64,000 nucleotides of DNA. It comes from Ignavibacteriota bacterium (GTDB lineage Bacteria; Bacteroidota; Ignavibacteria; Tepidaquicellales; Tepidaquicellaceae). Below the pieces are notes generated by a model. That model was given only the letters and a program-made list of their open reading frames with translations. It searched no databases and was not told the origin of the DNA. The position numbers and the translations under genes were made by a program. Of the stretch, positions 63,747 through 64,000 are shown one piece after another (position 1 is the first letter of the stretch; each line of letters begins with the position of its first letter). The stretch covers positions 186,001 to 250,000 of the forward strand of contig JACREY010000012.1 in assembly GCA_016218085.1 (NCBI GenBank), given 5' to 3'.

Positions 63747-64000
63747 ATGGAAGAAAAGACATTGAATAAGGATATAAATACGGAAAAAAGAATTCTTGAA
63801 TCCGCGAGGAAAATTTTTCATGTGAAAGGACTTGCAGGTGCAAGGATGCAGGAAATCGCGGATGAAGCCAGGATAAATAAGGCTATGCTGAACTATTATT
63901 TCCGCAGCAAAGATAAACTCTTCGAGGCAGTATTTAAAGATGCCGCGAGGGATTTTTTCCCGAAAGTCTTCCAGATGGTAAATATGGATGTTCCGCTATT
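63747..64000 (+). CDS. TetR/AcrR family transcriptional regulator, 3' end cut by window
   Basis: The first 84 codons are present. Residues about 13-60 form the TetR DNA-binding domain: RILESARKIFHVKGLAGARM, then the helix-turn-helix MQEIADEARINKAMLNYYFRSKDKLFEAVF, an almost textbook signature. The ligand-binding part lies beyond the window. A strong promoter and two palindromes with common half-sites directly upstream argue for self-repression. The neighbouring target, probably an efflux or metabolic gene further right, cannot be seen. Confidence 0.93.
   Translation, partial: MEEKTLNKDINTEKRILESARKIFHVKGLAGARMQEIADEARINKAMLNYYFRSKDKLFEAVFKDAARDFFPKVFQMVNMDVPL

Overview
The window reads as chromosomal DNA of an AT-rich, Gram-negative-type bacterium from the Ignavibacteria/Kryptonia side of the Bacteroidota-Chlorobiota superphylum. 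The main evidence is the repeated C-terminal type IX secretion (T9SS) sorting domain with the NYPNPFNP-x-T signature on five secreted proteins, two PorU-like C25 peptidases, a coenzyme-B12-dependent ribonucleotide reductase, few Shine-Dalgarno sites and frequent TTG starts. Species cannot be named from the sequence alone.

Layout. 1-7888 (minus strand): a secreted beta-propeller protein cut by the window edge, an OsmC-type peroxidase, a secreted M28 peptidase with a P-domain, a small secreted protein, tRNA-Leu(UAA) followed by two truncated copies of its own 5' end, and an LtaS/sulfatase-like membrane enzyme. 8097-13309 (plus): a PDZ-membrane-GAF-SpoIIE phosphatase, a T9SS cargo protein, and a GxxExxY gene enclosed by a 27-bp tandem array and an inverted copy of the same motif. 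13428-17057 (minus): NrdJ. 17365-23041 (plus): YfhO-like protein, biotin carboxylase plus biotin carrier, PrsW-like protease.

23025-49747 is a large surface-glycan locus. The first block (23025-33760) holds a GT2 enzyme, a flippase fused to a GT2 domain, six more GT2 enzymes that include a duplicated two-gene module, a GT4 and NadD. A YIP1-like protein follows. A minus-strand pair (34615-37396) holds an O-antigen ligase/polymerase with TPRs overlapping a T9SS cargo gene. The second block (37513-49747) holds a second flippase, a methyltransferase, three GT-C-like membrane proteins, two GT4, a GT2, a GT9, a DPG/DPM-synthase-like GT2 and a WecG/TagA-type GT26. Almost every junction overlaps or abuts.

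The second glycan block runs without a gap into two tandem PorU-like C25 genes (49750-59563), and then into two more T9SS cargo proteins. The window ends in a TetR regulator with a well-formed promoter and palindromic operators. In Porphyromonas gingivalis, PorU removes the T9SS sorting domain and attaches cargo to anionic LPS. The arrangement here (glycan assembly genes, then sortase-like genes, then cargo) suggests a single surface-display locus making both the anchor glycan and the enzymes that attach proteins to it. That is an inference from gene order. The window contains no initiating phosphoglycosyltransferase, Wza/Wzc/Wzz, PorV or nucleotide-sugar synthesis genes, so these must lie elsewhere.
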